Shown: positions 44,881-53,031 of the stretch, piece after piece | How positions within the stretch are numbered: position 1 is the first letter of the stretch | Layout: every line of letters begins with the position of its first letter | Notes under the pieces: model-generated | The model's input: the letters and a program-made list of their open reading frames with translations, nothing else | What the model was told of the DNA's origin: nothing | The model's database searches: none | Position numbers and translations under genes: made by a program | NCBI RefSeq assembly: GCF_024281235.1 | Contig: NZ_JAHWXY010000011.1 | Coordinates: 1-64,000 of the forward strand | Direction: 5' to 3' | DNA length: 64,000 nucleotides | Source: Shinella daejeonensis | GTDB lineage: Bacteria; Pseudomonadota; Alphaproteobacteria; Rhizobiales; Rhizobiaceae

Positions 44881-44896
44881 TTAACGGCCCGCTAAC
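44881..44896. promoter_or_regulatory. Near-consensus CtrA box
   Basis: TTAA at 44881-44884, seven bases, CTAAC at 44892-44896: one mismatch to the CtrA pattern. It lies 75 bases upstream of the DUF2336 start codon, close enough to overlap its promoter. Confidence 0.5.
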
Positions 44897-44971
44897 GTTT
44901 CTGCTCTAATTTTCATCAATCATCGGTGCGCACGGTAAAAGGCTGCTGCGCCAGGGACGACAGGGTGCTTC

Positions 44972-45925
44972 GTGGCGGAACGGTTTCGCGATCTGGAAAG
45001 GCTGCAAAAGGGCCGGCCGAAAGATATCGTGCTGATGGCGACGGTCTCCAGCTTCGAGAGCCTGCGCTTTCCCTCCCGCGCGGAGATGCAGCAGTTTTCC
45101 GAACTGTTCGAGCCGCTGTACCAGGCCTCCTCGGAAGACGCCCGCCGGCAGGCCGTCGCCGCGCTGTCGCAAAGCCCGCATGTGCCGGACCGCGCCGCCC
45201 GTTTCATCGGCACCCGGCCCATCGATGTCGCCGCCCTTTTCCTGACCCGCGCGCCGGCGCTTGGCGACGAGACGTTGCTGCACATCCTGGAGACGACCGG
45301 ACCCGATCACGCGCGCGCCGTCGCCCGGCGCGCCAGCCTGTCGCCGAAGATCGTCGAGGCGCTTGTCGACCGCCACCATGAGACCCACAGCCGGAAAAGC
45401 GGAGAAGAGCGCATCGCCACCCGCCACCAGGCCGAGCGACTGGCACGCGAGGAAGCGGTGCGGGACGAGCTTCGCGCCCTGATGCAGGCCGAAAGGCCCG
45501 CCGAAAACGGCCCGCCGCCGCTTGCGCCGGCCAGCGAAATGCATCAGGCGCTCTTCGTGCGCTTCGCGCGGGCAAGAGAGACCGGCATGCTGGCCGTCGC
45601 GCTCGCCGACGCGCTTTCCTCCAGCCAGTGGCTGTCCGAGCGCATCCTGCTCGACCTCTCCGGCCGGCAGCTGGCCGAGACGCTGCTGGCGCTGGCGGTG
45701 CCGGCGGACGATTGCCGTTTCATCCTTGCACGGCTTCATTCCCATATTACGGAGAACGACGGGCAGGCGCTGCTGACCGGCATCGACGCCGCCATGGCCG
45801 TGGACCGGGTGGAAAGCTGGCGACGGGCCGATTGCTATAGCAATGGCGGCAGCCTGCCGCAGGCCGCCAACAGCGCGGACGCGCCCTCCCCCCTCGCCGA
45901 CCGCAGCCGCGCCGTGGCCGGCTGA
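44972..45925 (+). CDS. DUF2336 domain protein
   Basis: Alpha-helical protein of 317 residues with HEAT-like repeats in the DUF2336 family: PDRAARFIGTRPIDVAALFL near 70-90 and ALGDETLLHILETTGPDHAR near 94-113. No membrane segment. The start is GTG at 44972. It is cytoplasmic and of unknown role. CtrA-type boxes upstream suggest control by the cell cycle. Confidence 0.82.
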   Translation: MAERFRDLERLQKGRPKDIVLMATVSSFESLRFPSRAEMQQFSELFEPLYQASSEDARRQAVAALSQSPHVPDRAARFIGTRPIDVAALFLTRAPALGDETLLHILETTGPDHARAVARRASLSPKIVEALVDRHHETHSRKSGEERIATRHQAERLAREEAVRDELRALMQAERPAENGPPPLAPASEMHQALFVRFARARETGMLAVALADALSSSQWLSERILLDLSGRQLAETLLALAVPADDCRFILARLHSHITENDGQALLTGIDAAMAVDRVESWRRADCYSNGGSLPQAANSADAPSPLADRSRAVAG

Positions 45926-45967
45926 CCGGACCTCGAAGCGCTCTCGCCCCGGCTGGACATGCCCGGC

Positions 45968-46345
45968 CTATCGCCGTGTGCGGAAGAACCCGTCATCCTT
46001 CGTCTCTTCGCCGGCGAAATCGATGAGATCGCCGATATCCTCGGCTTCCAGCGCGACGATCCACAGGTCGTCATCGAAACGCTGCTCGCGGGCCAGCGCC
46101 TCGGCGATGCGTTCGGGCTCCACCTGCGAAAGCCGGGTCTCGAACAGCCGGCGGCCGCCGTCGTCATCATCGAACAGGCTTTGCGGCGCCGGCCCATACA
46201 GGCTTTCGCCGCCGTCGCGGCGGATCTGGCGCACGAAGAGCGCGCCCGCTTCCTCCGCTCCCTTCCGCTCCACGGCTCCATAATCGCCGCGTGCGAAGAC
46301 GCGGCGCAACAGGGCGGAGACGAAAAGGTCGGTGCGAAGGCGCAT
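45968..46345 (-). CDS. DUF1491 family protein
   Basis: Small acidic protein of 125 residues opening MRLRTDLFVSALLRRVF, the hallmark of DUF1491, and ending DDDLWIVALEAEDIGDLIDF. No known function. It is convergent with the DUF2336 gene, 42 bases away. A RIME-like repeat begins 53 bases upstream of its ATG. Confidence 0.85.
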   Translation of the reverse strand: MRLRTDLFVSALLRRVFARGDYGAVERKGAEEAGALFVRQIRRDGGESLYGPAPQSLFDDDDGGRRLFETRLSQVEPERIAEALAREQRFDDDLWIVALEAEDIGDLIDFAGEETKDDGFFRTRR

Positions 46346-46397
46346 GGGCCGGACATACAGGCCGGCGCGTCACGAGGCAACGGCCTCTGGCGATCCC

Positions 46398-46501
46398 AAG
46401 CGTCTCCGGTTTTCACGGAATCGGCAGCGCCGCTCTATTTCTTTGATGGAGCCGCATTCCCGGACGCAAAACCGCTGCGCACGTTTGCTGGAAATGCTCT
46501 A
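46398..46501. repeat. RIME1-like repeat, copy C
   Basis: This is a 104-base unit in inverted orientation to copy B; both palindromes are present but the GAGCGG end is decayed. Its right edge GAAATGCTCTA, read on the minus strand as TAGAGCATTTC, supplies the TAG stop of the peptidoglycan-binding protein gene. Confidence 0.8.
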
Positions 46502-47197
46502 AAGCGCGCCGATATCCTTCAGCTTGGCGAGCACCCGGCCGTTCGGTTCCCCGGTCACCGGCAGGCGATAGTGCTTCTCGAAATGGCGGATCGCCGAACG
46601 CGTCTTTTCGCCGATCAGCCCGTCGACGGCGATATCCGCATAGGCGATATTGCTCAGTCCCTTCTGGATCTTCATCACGAGATCGTCGGAGATTTGAGCC
46701 ACGGCCGGGGCCGGTCTTTCGACCGCCGATGTGACGGCCGGATCGGCTTCCGCCTGCCGGATCGCCGCGGCCACGGGATCGGCCGGAGCCGTGGCATTGC
46801 TCGCCACTTCGTCGAACGGCCGTTCGGCCGGCGTGATCTCCACGACTTCCGGCAGCGGCTGGTCCGCGTCCGCGCGCTCGATGACGAAGGTGGTGACGTC
46901 TTTCGGATCGGGCTTGGTGGCGGTGAAGCCGAGGGAGTTGTCGGCGGTGCGCATCCGCAGGATCGGCGCGGGATGTCCGCCCGGCTGATACCAGAGCGCA
47001 TTGGCCGCCACGAAGGAGAAGGTGACCGCGAAGGCGCAGACGCCGCCGATCGCGCCCGGATGACGCACCACGAACCGCCCCACGCCGGCAAGAGCGGCCG
47101 TCAGCAGGCCCGGCCGCGCCTCTTGCCGGAGACGGCCGCCACGGGCGCCGTTGCCCGGCGAGCGCCGTTCAGGCTGTTTTCTGGCGCGCGCGCTCAT
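46499..47197 (-). CDS. Membrane-anchored peptidoglycan-binding protein
   Basis: Protein of 232 residues: basic N-terminus, one transmembrane segment (about 47-69), a Pro/Ala linker and a C-terminal peptidoglycan-binding type 1 domain (about 165-232, with VDGLIGEKTRSAIRHFEKHY). It may link the inner membrane to the wall. The ATG at 47197 has AAGGAA upstream. It overlaps the histidine kinase gene by 29 bases. Its TAG stop is the first codon of the adjacent RIME-like repeat. Confidence 0.83.
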   Translation of the reverse strand: MSARARKQPERRSPGNGARGGRLRQEARPGLLTAALAGVGRFVVRHPGAIGGVCAFAVTFSFVAANALWYQPGGHPAPILRMRTADNSLGFTATKPDPKDVTTFVIERADADQPLPEVVEITPAERPFDEVASNATAPADPVAAAIRQAEADPAVTSAVERPAPAVAQISDDLVMKIQKGLSNIAYADIAVDGLIGEKTRSAIRHFEKHYRLPVTGEPNGRVLAKLKDIGAL

Positions 47198-48752
47198 CGT
47201 TCCTTGCTTTCGTGAAGCCCGGGGCTTCGTCATCTCCTGCCGCATGGGCAAGGGGGTAGACGGTTTGGGCCGCCGGCGTCAAGCGCGGCGGAAAATCCAC
47301 GGGGGCGGCAGCCGCAAGCGTCTCGTCGTCGCGCACCATGCCGGAGCCGTCGGCCGGCAGGCGAACGGTGATCACCGTGCCCTGGCCCGGCTCGCTGTGG
47401 ATCGAGAAGCCGCCGCCATGCAGCGCCACCAGCCCCTTGACCAGCGACAGGCCAAGGCCGGTGCCTTCGTATTTGCGGGTGTATTCGTTCTGCACCTGCA
47501 TGAAGGGCTGGCCGATGGCGTCGAGCTTGTCGGCGGGAATGCCGATGCCGGTATCGCTGACCACCAGCAGGAGATCGCTCCCCTCGCGCATCGCATCGAT
47601 GGTGACGACGCCGCCGCGATCGGTGAACTTGATCGCGTTGCCCACCAGATTGATGAGGATCTGCTGGACCGCGCGCAGGTCTGCGACAGCCTCGCCAAGG
47701 GCGCGCGGCACGCGGCTCGTCAGCGTCAGCCCCTTCTCGCGGGCCTGCAAGCCGAGCATCTGCTCGCAGGTGCGCACGCTGTCGGCGACGGGGAAGGACT
47801 CGGCGATCAGTTCGTAGCGCCCCGCCTCGATCTTGGAGACGTCGAGCATCGTATTGACCACCGACAGGAGATGGCTGCCGGACTGATGGATCAGCGCCAC
47901 ATATTCGCGCTGGCGGTCGTTCTCCAGCTTGCCGAAATATTCGCCGGCGAGGATGTCGGAGAAGCCGAGAATGGCGTTGAGCGGCGTGCGCAACTCGTGG
48001 CTGACGGCCGCGAGGAAGCGGGTCTTGGCGTCATTGGCCGATTCCGCCTCGGCGGCCTTGCGGGCGGTCTCGCTGCGCGCCAGCGCCTCGCCCGACATGT
48101 CGCGCGACTGGGCGACGACCGCCTTGAGGACGCCATCGGCCGTCCGGTGCGCCGTCATTTCCACGCGCATATGCGCGAACTGGTCGGCATCGGGCTGGAG
48201 ACGCGGCCGGTCGAGACGCAGGTCGACAGTCTCCTGCTCGCCGCCCTGGCGCAGGCGGTCGATCGCCGCCAGGAAGGCGAGACGGTCGGACACATGGATC
48301 TGGTCGATGAAACCGCGCCCCATCGGATCGCGCATCCAGGCGAAAGCCCCGGCGCGGTCGCGCCCGTGCACGGAGGTCACATAGCCGCGCGCGTCGTGCA
48401 GCGTCACGAGGCCCGCAAAGAGGTCATAGGGCGAGACCGGCTCCGGCTTGCGAGGGTCGCGATCCTCCGCCACGGCCTGCGGAACGATGGCCTTGCGGCG
48501 GCGGGCCGAGGTGGCCGCGGCGGCAAGCAGGGCAGCCGCGCCGGCGAAGGCGACGCCGGCGGGAAGGGCCGCGGACGCCGGCAGGACGGTGGACAGGACG
48601 AGCGGCAGGCCGGGGACGCCGGCCAGCAGCGCCAGCGACGCCACGCGCAGAGGCGTGGCCGGCCGGCTTCCCGCCGCCAGCACACCGCCGCCACCGGCAA
48701 CGGCGCCCAGACGGGAAGCCATTCTGTCAGTGATGGTGGTGAATTGGCGCAA
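47169..48752 (-). CDS. PAS-containing sensor histidine kinase
   Basis: Kinase of 527 residues from a TTG at 48752 with AGCAGGG upstream; an ATG ten codons later is the alternative. Two membrane segments (about 32-75) precede a PAS-like domain, then HisKA with VSHELRTPLN (His252) and HATPase with DTGIGIPAD and GTGLGLSLV. The HisKA-HATPase part resembles the PleC/DivJ group. No response regulator is adjacent. It overlaps the peptidoglycan-binding gene, implying a shared envelope role. Confidence 0.87.
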   Translation of the reverse strand: MRQFTTITDRMASRLGAVAGGGGVLAAGSRPATPLRVASLALLAGVPGLPLVLSTVLPASAALPAGVAFAGAAALLAAAATSARRRKAIVPQAVAEDRDPRKPEPVSPYDLFAGLVTLHDARGYVTSVHGRDRAGAFAWMRDPMGRGFIDQIHVSDRLAFLAAIDRLRQGGEQETVDLRLDRPRLQPDADQFAHMRVEMTAHRTADGVLKAVVAQSRDMSGEALARSETARKAAEAESANDAKTRFLAAVSHELRTPLNAILGFSDILAGEYFGKLENDRQREYVALIHQSGSHLLSVVNTMLDVSKIEAGRYELIAESFPVADSVRTCEQMLGLQAREKGLTLTSRVPRALGEAVADLRAVQQILINLVGNAIKFTDRGGVVTIDAMREGSDLLLVVSDTGIGIPADKLDAIGQPFMQVQNEYTRKYEGTGLGLSLVKGLVALHGGGFSIHSEPGQGTVITVRLPADGSGMVRDDETLAAAAPVDFPPRLTPAAQTVYPLAHAAGDDEAPGFTKARNDERARQKTA

Positions 48753-49227
48753 CGCAAAACCCTGCTGTTCTTCGTTTTTTATCTGGGTCCAAAATCGCAC
48801 CGGCGGCTTAAGGAAAGGATAAACGACAGGGGTCGGAAAGGGCCGGGAAAGCCCGAAAAGTCCCATTTCGGGCCAAATGGAGCGGCATTCGCGAAGCGTG
48901 GTTAATAGGGGGTAAGCGCCTCAATTCATGGCATTTTTCGGTTCTTGTTAAGAAGTTTGGCACGCCGCGCGGACGGCCTTTGCCGGCAAACCGGGCGCTT
49001 CGGCCGCCGCCGTCCGCCATCATCCTTAACGCGGATCGCTAAAATCCGCCGCAAATCCCGGTCATCACCCCGATCGTTCGAATTTTATTCAAATATGGGC
49101 AAAACCCGAATGATTCCCGCAAAGGGGAATTTCCTTCCCGGCGCTAGTCTCGCATCATGGTTCGAACGGGATTTTGCCGGCGGGAGCCGCAAGGGTCCGG
49201 TTCGGGATAGAAAGAGGATGGCAAGCG
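48753..49227. other. Divergent intergenic region, 475 bases
   Basis: The gap between the histidine kinase and DUF5330 genes must hold both promoters. An AT-rich stretch at about 49078-49115 precedes DUF5330, and TTCTT-GTT-AAGAA is an imperfectly placed small palindrome near 48942-48954. No gene, hairpin with T-run or CtrA box is supported. Confidence 0.4.
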
Positions 49228-49662
49228 ATGTGGTTTCTGATCAAGGGAACGTTCTGGTTCTCACTGGTTCTGGTCCTGCTCCCCTTCCTGAACGCGGAAT
49301 CCTCCGCCAAGCTGGAAAGAGGCCCGGCCGTCGAGATCGGCGATACTCTCACCGCCGCCAGCGAAGCAGTCCATTATCTGACGGCGCTGTGCCTGGAAAA
49401 GCCGGACGTCTGCCGGAAGGGCTCGGAAACCTTCGTGGCGCTCGGCCATCGGGCCCGTGAGGGCGCGCTGATCGCCTATCAGTTCCTCGATCATCAGTTC
49501 GCCGACGAGGACACCGTCACCGCCACGGCAGAGGCCGAGGCCACCCGGACGGAGGCGCTCGATCAGCCGTTGCCGGAAACCGCATCGGCCGTAATCGAGG
49601 CCGACAGGCTGGTCACCGGCACCATCGCCATTCCCACCCGCCGGCCCGACCGCAACGGCTGA
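49228..49662 (+). CDS. DUF5330 family protein
   Basis: The protein has 144 residues opening MWFLIKGTFWFSLVLVLLPF, a signal anchor, then a soluble helical region with a Cys pair (LCLEKPDVC, about 55-63) and a variable tail ending in IPTRRP. It matches rhizobial DUF5330. Function unknown; probably envelope-located. An intrinsic terminator follows. Confidence 0.82.
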   Translation: MWFLIKGTFWFSLVLVLLPFLNAESSAKLERGPAVEIGDTLTAASEAVHYLTALCLEKPDVCRKGSETFVALGHRAREGALIAYQFLDHQFADEDTVTATAEAEATRTEALDQPLPETASAVIEADRLVTGTIAIPTRRPDRNG

Positions 49663-49706
49663 CGGTCCCACGAATCGCATGCCTGCCAACTCGTTGTCCC
49701 TGCAAC

Positions 49707-49742
49707 CGCCGCCCGGAGCCTTTTCCCGGCGGCGTTCTTTTT
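49707..49742 (+). terminator. Intrinsic terminator after DUF5330 gene
   Basis: CGCCGCCCGG pairs with CCGGCGGCG with one bulged C, loop about 9 bases, followed by TTCTTTTT. It lies 45 bases past the stop codon. Confidence 0.8.
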
Positions 49743-49810
49743 GCCCGGCTTTGCGGTTCAAATCCGCCGTCGCCTCGCCTATATCAGGATGAAACCGTTC
49801 GGGGACTGAC

Positions 49811-50230
49811 ATGACCACGCTTGCCGGCATTATCGACGACTTCGCCTTTCTCGACGAGTGGGAGGACCGCTACCGCTACGTCATCGAACTGGGCAAGACC
49901 CTGCCGGACCTTCCGGAAGACCAGCGCACCGCCCAGAACAAGGTGCAGGGGTGCGCAAGCCAGGTCTGGCTCGTCAGCCACATCGGCTCCGGCGCCGATC
50001 CGGAACTGACCTTCGAGGGCGATTCCGACGCCCATATCGTGCGCGGCCTCGTCGCCATCGTCCTCGCCATCTATTCCGGCAAGCGCGCGTCGGAGATCAG
50101 CCGGCTCGACGCGATCGACACCTTCAACGAGATCGGCCTCGTCGAGCATCTGTCCTCCCAGCGCGCCAACGGCCTGCGCTCGATGGTGCGCCGCATCCGC
50201 GAGGAGGCCGGCCGCTACGTTCCCGCCTGA
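49811..50230 (+). CDS. sufE: SufE cysteine desulfurase activator
   Basis: Protein of 139 residues, the normal SufE length. The catalytic cysteine is in VQGCASQVWL near residue 48, and the helix FNEIGLVEHLSSQRANGL is conserved. SufE takes sulphur from SufS for iron-sulphur cluster assembly. No other suf gene is nearby. It converges on the gafZ-like gene, 16 bases away. Confidence 0.94.
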   Translation: MTTLAGIIDDFAFLDEWEDRYRYVIELGKTLPDLPEDQRTAQNKVQGCASQVWLVSHIGSGADPELTFEGDSDAHIVRGLVAIVLAIYSGKRASEISRLDAIDTFNEIGLVEHLSSQRANGLRSMVRRIREEAGRYVPA

Positions 50231-50246
50231 GGCGTTCGCGGGCGGG

Positions 50247-51086
50247 TCATCCGCCCCCGAACCCCGATGCGTCCGGCCGGAAACCCTCTCCGCCCCAGGC
50301 ATGGGCGCGGCGAACGGGGCTTTGAGGCGCGTAGTGGCGGGCAAGCGCCAGGAGCGCCGTCCGCAGCATCAGCTTGGCGGAACGGGCCGGCCATTGCCGC
50401 TCCCGCTCCACCGTTTCCAGCCCCTTCGCGAAGCAGCAGACGTCGAGCGCGATGCCGGAAAGCTCCGGTCCCATGGCCTCGACGGCGCTTGCCACCCGAG
50501 CCCGGGCGGCAAGCGCCGTATCGGCGATCTCCCGCCCCGCTCCCGCCTCCCCCTTGAGACGACCGGCGATGCGCGGCTCCCAGTTCATGGTCATGCGCGG
50601 CTGCAATCCGCCACGCATGAAATCGGCGTGCAGGCGCTCGCCCGCCGCAATGGCCGCTTCCGGCAGGTAGGGCGCACCGGATTTCTCCTTCAGCCGCGCC
50701 AGAGCCGCAAGCGGCGATTCCAGCCGGTTGACCAGCGCCCGCTCGCGGTGGCCGTCGCGCAGCACCGTCACCGTCTCCAGCACGCGATGCTGGTCGGCAA
50801 AAGGCGTTTCCTTCTCGCAAAGCTGCCGCTTCAGATAGGTCCGCGCCGACGCGCCGGCATGAATGCGCCCTTCGGACCGATGGGCAAGGCCGAGACGCAG
50901 CGCCTCTTCCGCCACCTCCCGCGCCACCGCGAGAGGCTTGCCGTCCGCGGCGGAAAGCGTCGCATCGCCATCCCGCAGCAGGGCGGGACCGCGCAGCAAG
51001 AGGCGCAACAGGCGCGCAAGGGCCGCCGCCTCGGCTCCGGCCGGAAGGCCTGTCACGGCCGGTTTTCCGCCTTTCCGTTCAATCAT
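50247..51086 (-). CDS. gafZ: DUF6456 protein, GafZ-like GTA regulator
   Basis: The protein has 279 residues. An N-terminal helical part is followed by the DUF6456 domain (about 130-265) with LDVCCFAKGLETVERERQWP and the terminal KLMLRTALLALARHYAP. This is the C-terminal module of Rhodobacter GafA and, as a separate protein, GafZ of Caulobacter, which works with GafY on the GTA promoter and as an antiterminator on RNA polymerase. The gene overlaps the gafY-like gene by 8 bases. The match rests on domain, overlap and synteny recalled, not on alignment. It is 10 kb from the GTA cluster. Confidence 0.65.
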   Translation of the reverse strand: MIERKGGKPAVTGLPAGAEAAALARLLRLLLRGPALLRDGDATLSAADGKPLAVAREVAEEALRLGLAHRSEGRIHAGASARTYLKRQLCEKETPFADQHRVLETVTVLRDGHRERALVNRLESPLAALARLKEKSGAPYLPEAAIAAGERLHADFMRGGLQPRMTMNWEPRIAGRLKGEAGAGREIADTALAARARVASAVEAMGPELSGIALDVCCFAKGLETVERERQWPARSAKLMLRTALLALARHYAPQSPVRRAHAWGGEGFRPDASGFGGG

Positions 51087-51555
51087 GGCCGCCAAACCCC
51101 GCCGGACCGAAGACCGCCACGACGAGCCGCTCGATCGTGGCGACGAAATCGTCAAAGGCCGCATCGTCGCGCCGGTCCTCCACCACATTGCAGGCATGGC
51201 CCGCCGTGGTGCGGTCCCGCCCGAAGGCCGCCCCGATATCCGAAAGGGAAAGCTGTAGCACGACATGGCAGACATACATGGCGATCTGGCGCACATGGCA
51301 GATATGGCGGCGGCTGTCGCGGCGGTGGACCGGCGGCTCCGAGGCCAGCCCCACCGCCTCCAGCACGATCTGCCGGACGATGCGGCAGGTGTTGCGCGGC
51401 GGCAGCGAAAGAACGGCGGGGCAAGCGAGCGGACGGGCCGCACGGACCCGTTTCCGTCCGGGGACGGTCTTGGTTTCGGGGGCCGCGCCCTCCGGCGCAT
51501 TCGCAGGCAAGGCAGCCCTTCCGGGATGGTTGGCCGCAACGATGGACTGATGCAT
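51079..51555 (-). CDS. gafY: DnaA domain IV-like HTH protein, GafY-like GTA activator
   Basis: The protein has 158 residues. A basic, Pro-rich N-terminus is followed by a DnaA domain IV-like helix-turn-helix (about 84-130) with RQIAMY at 89-94, LSLSDIGAAFGRDRTTAGHA near 102-121. Such a domain forms the N-terminal half of Rhodobacter GafA and the whole of Caulobacter GafY. The start at 51555 has GGAGGGG six bases upstream. It lacks the ATPase of DnaA, so it is not a replication initiator. It overlaps gafZ and is separated from mucR by 303 bases. Confidence 0.68.
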   Translation of the reverse strand: MHQSIVAANHPGRAALPANAPEGAAPETKTVPGRKRVRAARPLACPAVLSLPPRNTCRIVRQIVLEAVGLASEPPVHRRDSRRHICHVRQIAMYVCHVVLQLSLSDIGAAFGRDRTTAGHACNVVEDRRDDAAFDDFVATIERLVVAVFGPAGFGGHD

Positions 51556-51676
51556 GAAAGACCCCTCCATTTATAGGAATTTATTCATACACCTTGGAGG
51601 GTGACCGGGGAAGACGGAAGACGCTCCCTCACTTCATTCCTTGAATATCCTCAATAATCCCGAATGCCCATCCCCC

Positions 51677-51692
51677 AAATATAGGTATATTT
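51677..51692. promoter_or_regulatory. Palindrome AAATATA-GG-TATATTT upstream of gafY
   Basis: A perfect 7-bp inverted repeat with a 2-base centre in an AT-rich patch, 122 bases before the gafY start. It could be an operator for MucR, which binds AT-rich DNA, or for another repressor. Confidence 0.45.
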
Positions 51693-51781
51693 TCCAATGT
51701 CGCTTCCCCGCCCTTTCCGGGCTGCAATCCGCGGCGAAACGGCGGACGGCGATTTCGCGGTCTGTTCGGCCCCTCCAGAAC

Positions 51782-51816
51782 GCAAGAGGCCGGGATCTGC
51801 GACCCCGGCCTCTTGC
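51782..51816 (-). terminator. Strong 13-bp hairpin downstream of mucR
   Basis: GCAAGAGGCCGGG pairs perfectly with CCCGGCCTCTTGC across a 9-base loop, 43 bases past the mucR stop. There is no long T-run, so it may be a weak terminator, an RNA stabiliser or an antitermination target. Confidence 0.55.
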
Positions 51817-51858
51817 TGACGATTTCGTCCGTCCCGCCGCATCGGCGGCTGCCGACGA

Positions 51859-52296
51859 CTACGTCTTGTTCTTGCGGCGCTGGCCGAGGCCCATTTCCTT
51901 GGCGAGCCGCGAACGGGCGGCGGCATAGGCGGGCGCGACCATCGGATAATCCGCCGGCAGGTCCCACTTCTCGCGATACTCCTCCGGCGTCAGGCCGTGA
52001 TGGGTCATGAGGTGGCGCTTCAGCGACTTGAACTTCTGGCCGTCTTCCAGACAGACGATATAGTCGTTCTGGACGGACCTGCGGACCGGAACCGGCGGCT
52101 TGGGCTTTTCCTGGGCGACCGGGGCTTCCACCGCAGCCAGCGGCTGGTTGGTGTTGTTGAGCGCGGCATGGACATCGGCGATCAGTCCCGGCAGCTCGGC
52201 GACCGGTACGACATGGTTGCCGACATAGGCGGCGACGATGTCGGCGGTCAGCTCGACGAGTAGGTTGGAGCCGGCTCCAACGGTGGTTTCGGTCAT
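51859..52296 (-). CDS. mucR: MucR/Ros-family zinc-finger transcriptional regulator
   Basis: The protein has 145 residues with an N-terminal oligomerisation region and a Ros/MucR zinc finger: Cys82, Asp85, His95, and His99/100, followed by [13 protein letters not shown]. MucR regulators act like H-NS on AT-rich promoters and control exopolysaccharide, motility and cell-cycle genes. The gene lies 303 bases upstream of the gafYZ-like genes. An AT-rich region upstream of it probably mediates autoregulation. Confidence 0.92.
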   Translation of the reverse strand: MTETTVGAGSNLLVELTADIVAAYVGNHVVPVAELPGLIADVHAALNNTNQPLAAVEAPVAQEKPKPPVPVRRSVQNDYIVCLEDGQKFKSLKRHLMTHHGLTPEEYREKWDLPADYPMVAPAYAAARSRLAKEMGLGQRRKNKT

Positions 52297-52671
52297 GTCT
52301 TTCTCCTATCGGACAATAAAGTGGCCGACACTTCCCAGCCGGCCGGAAAATTCATGCGGTAATATGCCGGATTCCGGCGCGCGAACGATCAGCGCGAAGT
52401 TCAATCACCCACCACAGCCACCCGGCCCCCGACAACTTCTTGTCAAGACACACGCCACTCAACCAAGAGTTCCGCGATAACTCAACCTAAGCAGGAATTC
52501 AGGGGTAAAGAGAATTCATCATCGATGCTTTACTTGGCCTGAAATATCATTTCTGAAAACAATGTCCAATATTATTTTGGATAAAATAAGGACAAGCACG
52601 GACATTCGAAAATAATCCATTCCTAATGTCCGTGCTACTTCCAAACAACGGAGAACATAGTAAAGGGAGCG
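52297..52671. other. AT-rich region between mnhG and mucR
   Basis: The 375-base stretch is the most AT-rich of the window (about 52495-52665). It contains the 12-bp inverted repeat at 52595-52636 and, towards mucR, its promoter. MucR-type proteins bind such DNA, so autoregulation is likely. No gene was found. Confidence 0.55.
52595..52636. repeat. Perfect 12-bp inverted repeat AGCACGGACATT
   Basis: AGCACGGACATT at 52595-52606 pairs with AATGTCCGTGCT at 52625-52636 over 18 AT-rich bases. It lies 36 bases past the mnhG stop and may end the mnh transcript, although no clean T-run follows; alternatively it is an operator for mucR. Confidence 0.6.
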
Positions 52672-53031
52672 TTAGCCCCGGCGTTTACTCCGCTCCGCAC
52701 GTGCATCGCGCATCTCGTCCAGCACGGTGAAACGCGTCAGCCTGTAGCCGGCCTCATGCGCGGCCTTGGCCACCAGATGCGCGGCGATGGGCGCCGTCAG
52801 GATGAAAAAGACGAAGCCGGCGATCGCCCGGGCGAAGACGACGATATCGAGCGAATGGATGCCGGCGGCAAGAAGCATCAGTCCGGAACCGACCGTTCCC
52901 GCCTTGGAGGCGGCGTGCATGCGCGTGTAGACGTCCGGCAGGCGCAGGAGGCCGAGCGCCGCGAGGAAGGTGAAGATCCCGCCCGCCACCAGCATGGCGG
53001 CGACAAGGAGCGCCAGCAGCATCCCGGTCAT
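52672..53031 (-). CDS. mnhG: Mrp/Pha cation:proton antiporter subunit G
   Basis: The protein has 119 residues and three membrane segments (about 5-27, 43-63 and 68-90), with [18 protein letters not shown], the MnhG/PhaG motif. It is a small subunit of the multi-protein Na+(K+)/H+ antiporter. Its start overlaps the mnhF stop by 4 bases. Last gene of the operon. Confidence 0.94.
   Translation of the reverse strand: MTGMLLALLVAAMLVAGGIFTFLAALGLLRLPDVYTRMHAASKAGTVGSGLMLLAAGIHSLDIVVFARAIAGFVFFILTAPIAAHLVAKAAHEAGYRLTRFTVLDEMRDARAERSKRRG

Larger units (their letters stand above)
44615..44971. other. Divergent intergenic region with CtrA boxes
   Basis: This is a 357-base gap between the 66-aa gene and the DUF2336 gene. 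It holds a perfect CtrA-type box at 44753-44768 and a near-perfect one at 44881-44896. No other repeat was seen. Confidence 0.6.
51556..51858. other. Intergenic region between mucR and the gafY-like gene
   Basis: This is a 303-base region on the gafYZ side of mucR. It holds an AT-rich 16-bp palindrome at 51677-51692 and a perfect 13-bp hairpin at 51782-51816. It should carry the gafYZ promoter, but the -35/-10 boxes are not clear. Confidence 0.5.

Noticed and set aside
51079-51555. Reading the DnaA-like HTH protein as a replication initiator or HdaA
   Set aside because: It has only domain IV-like sequence, no ATPase, and is coupled to a DUF6456 gene.
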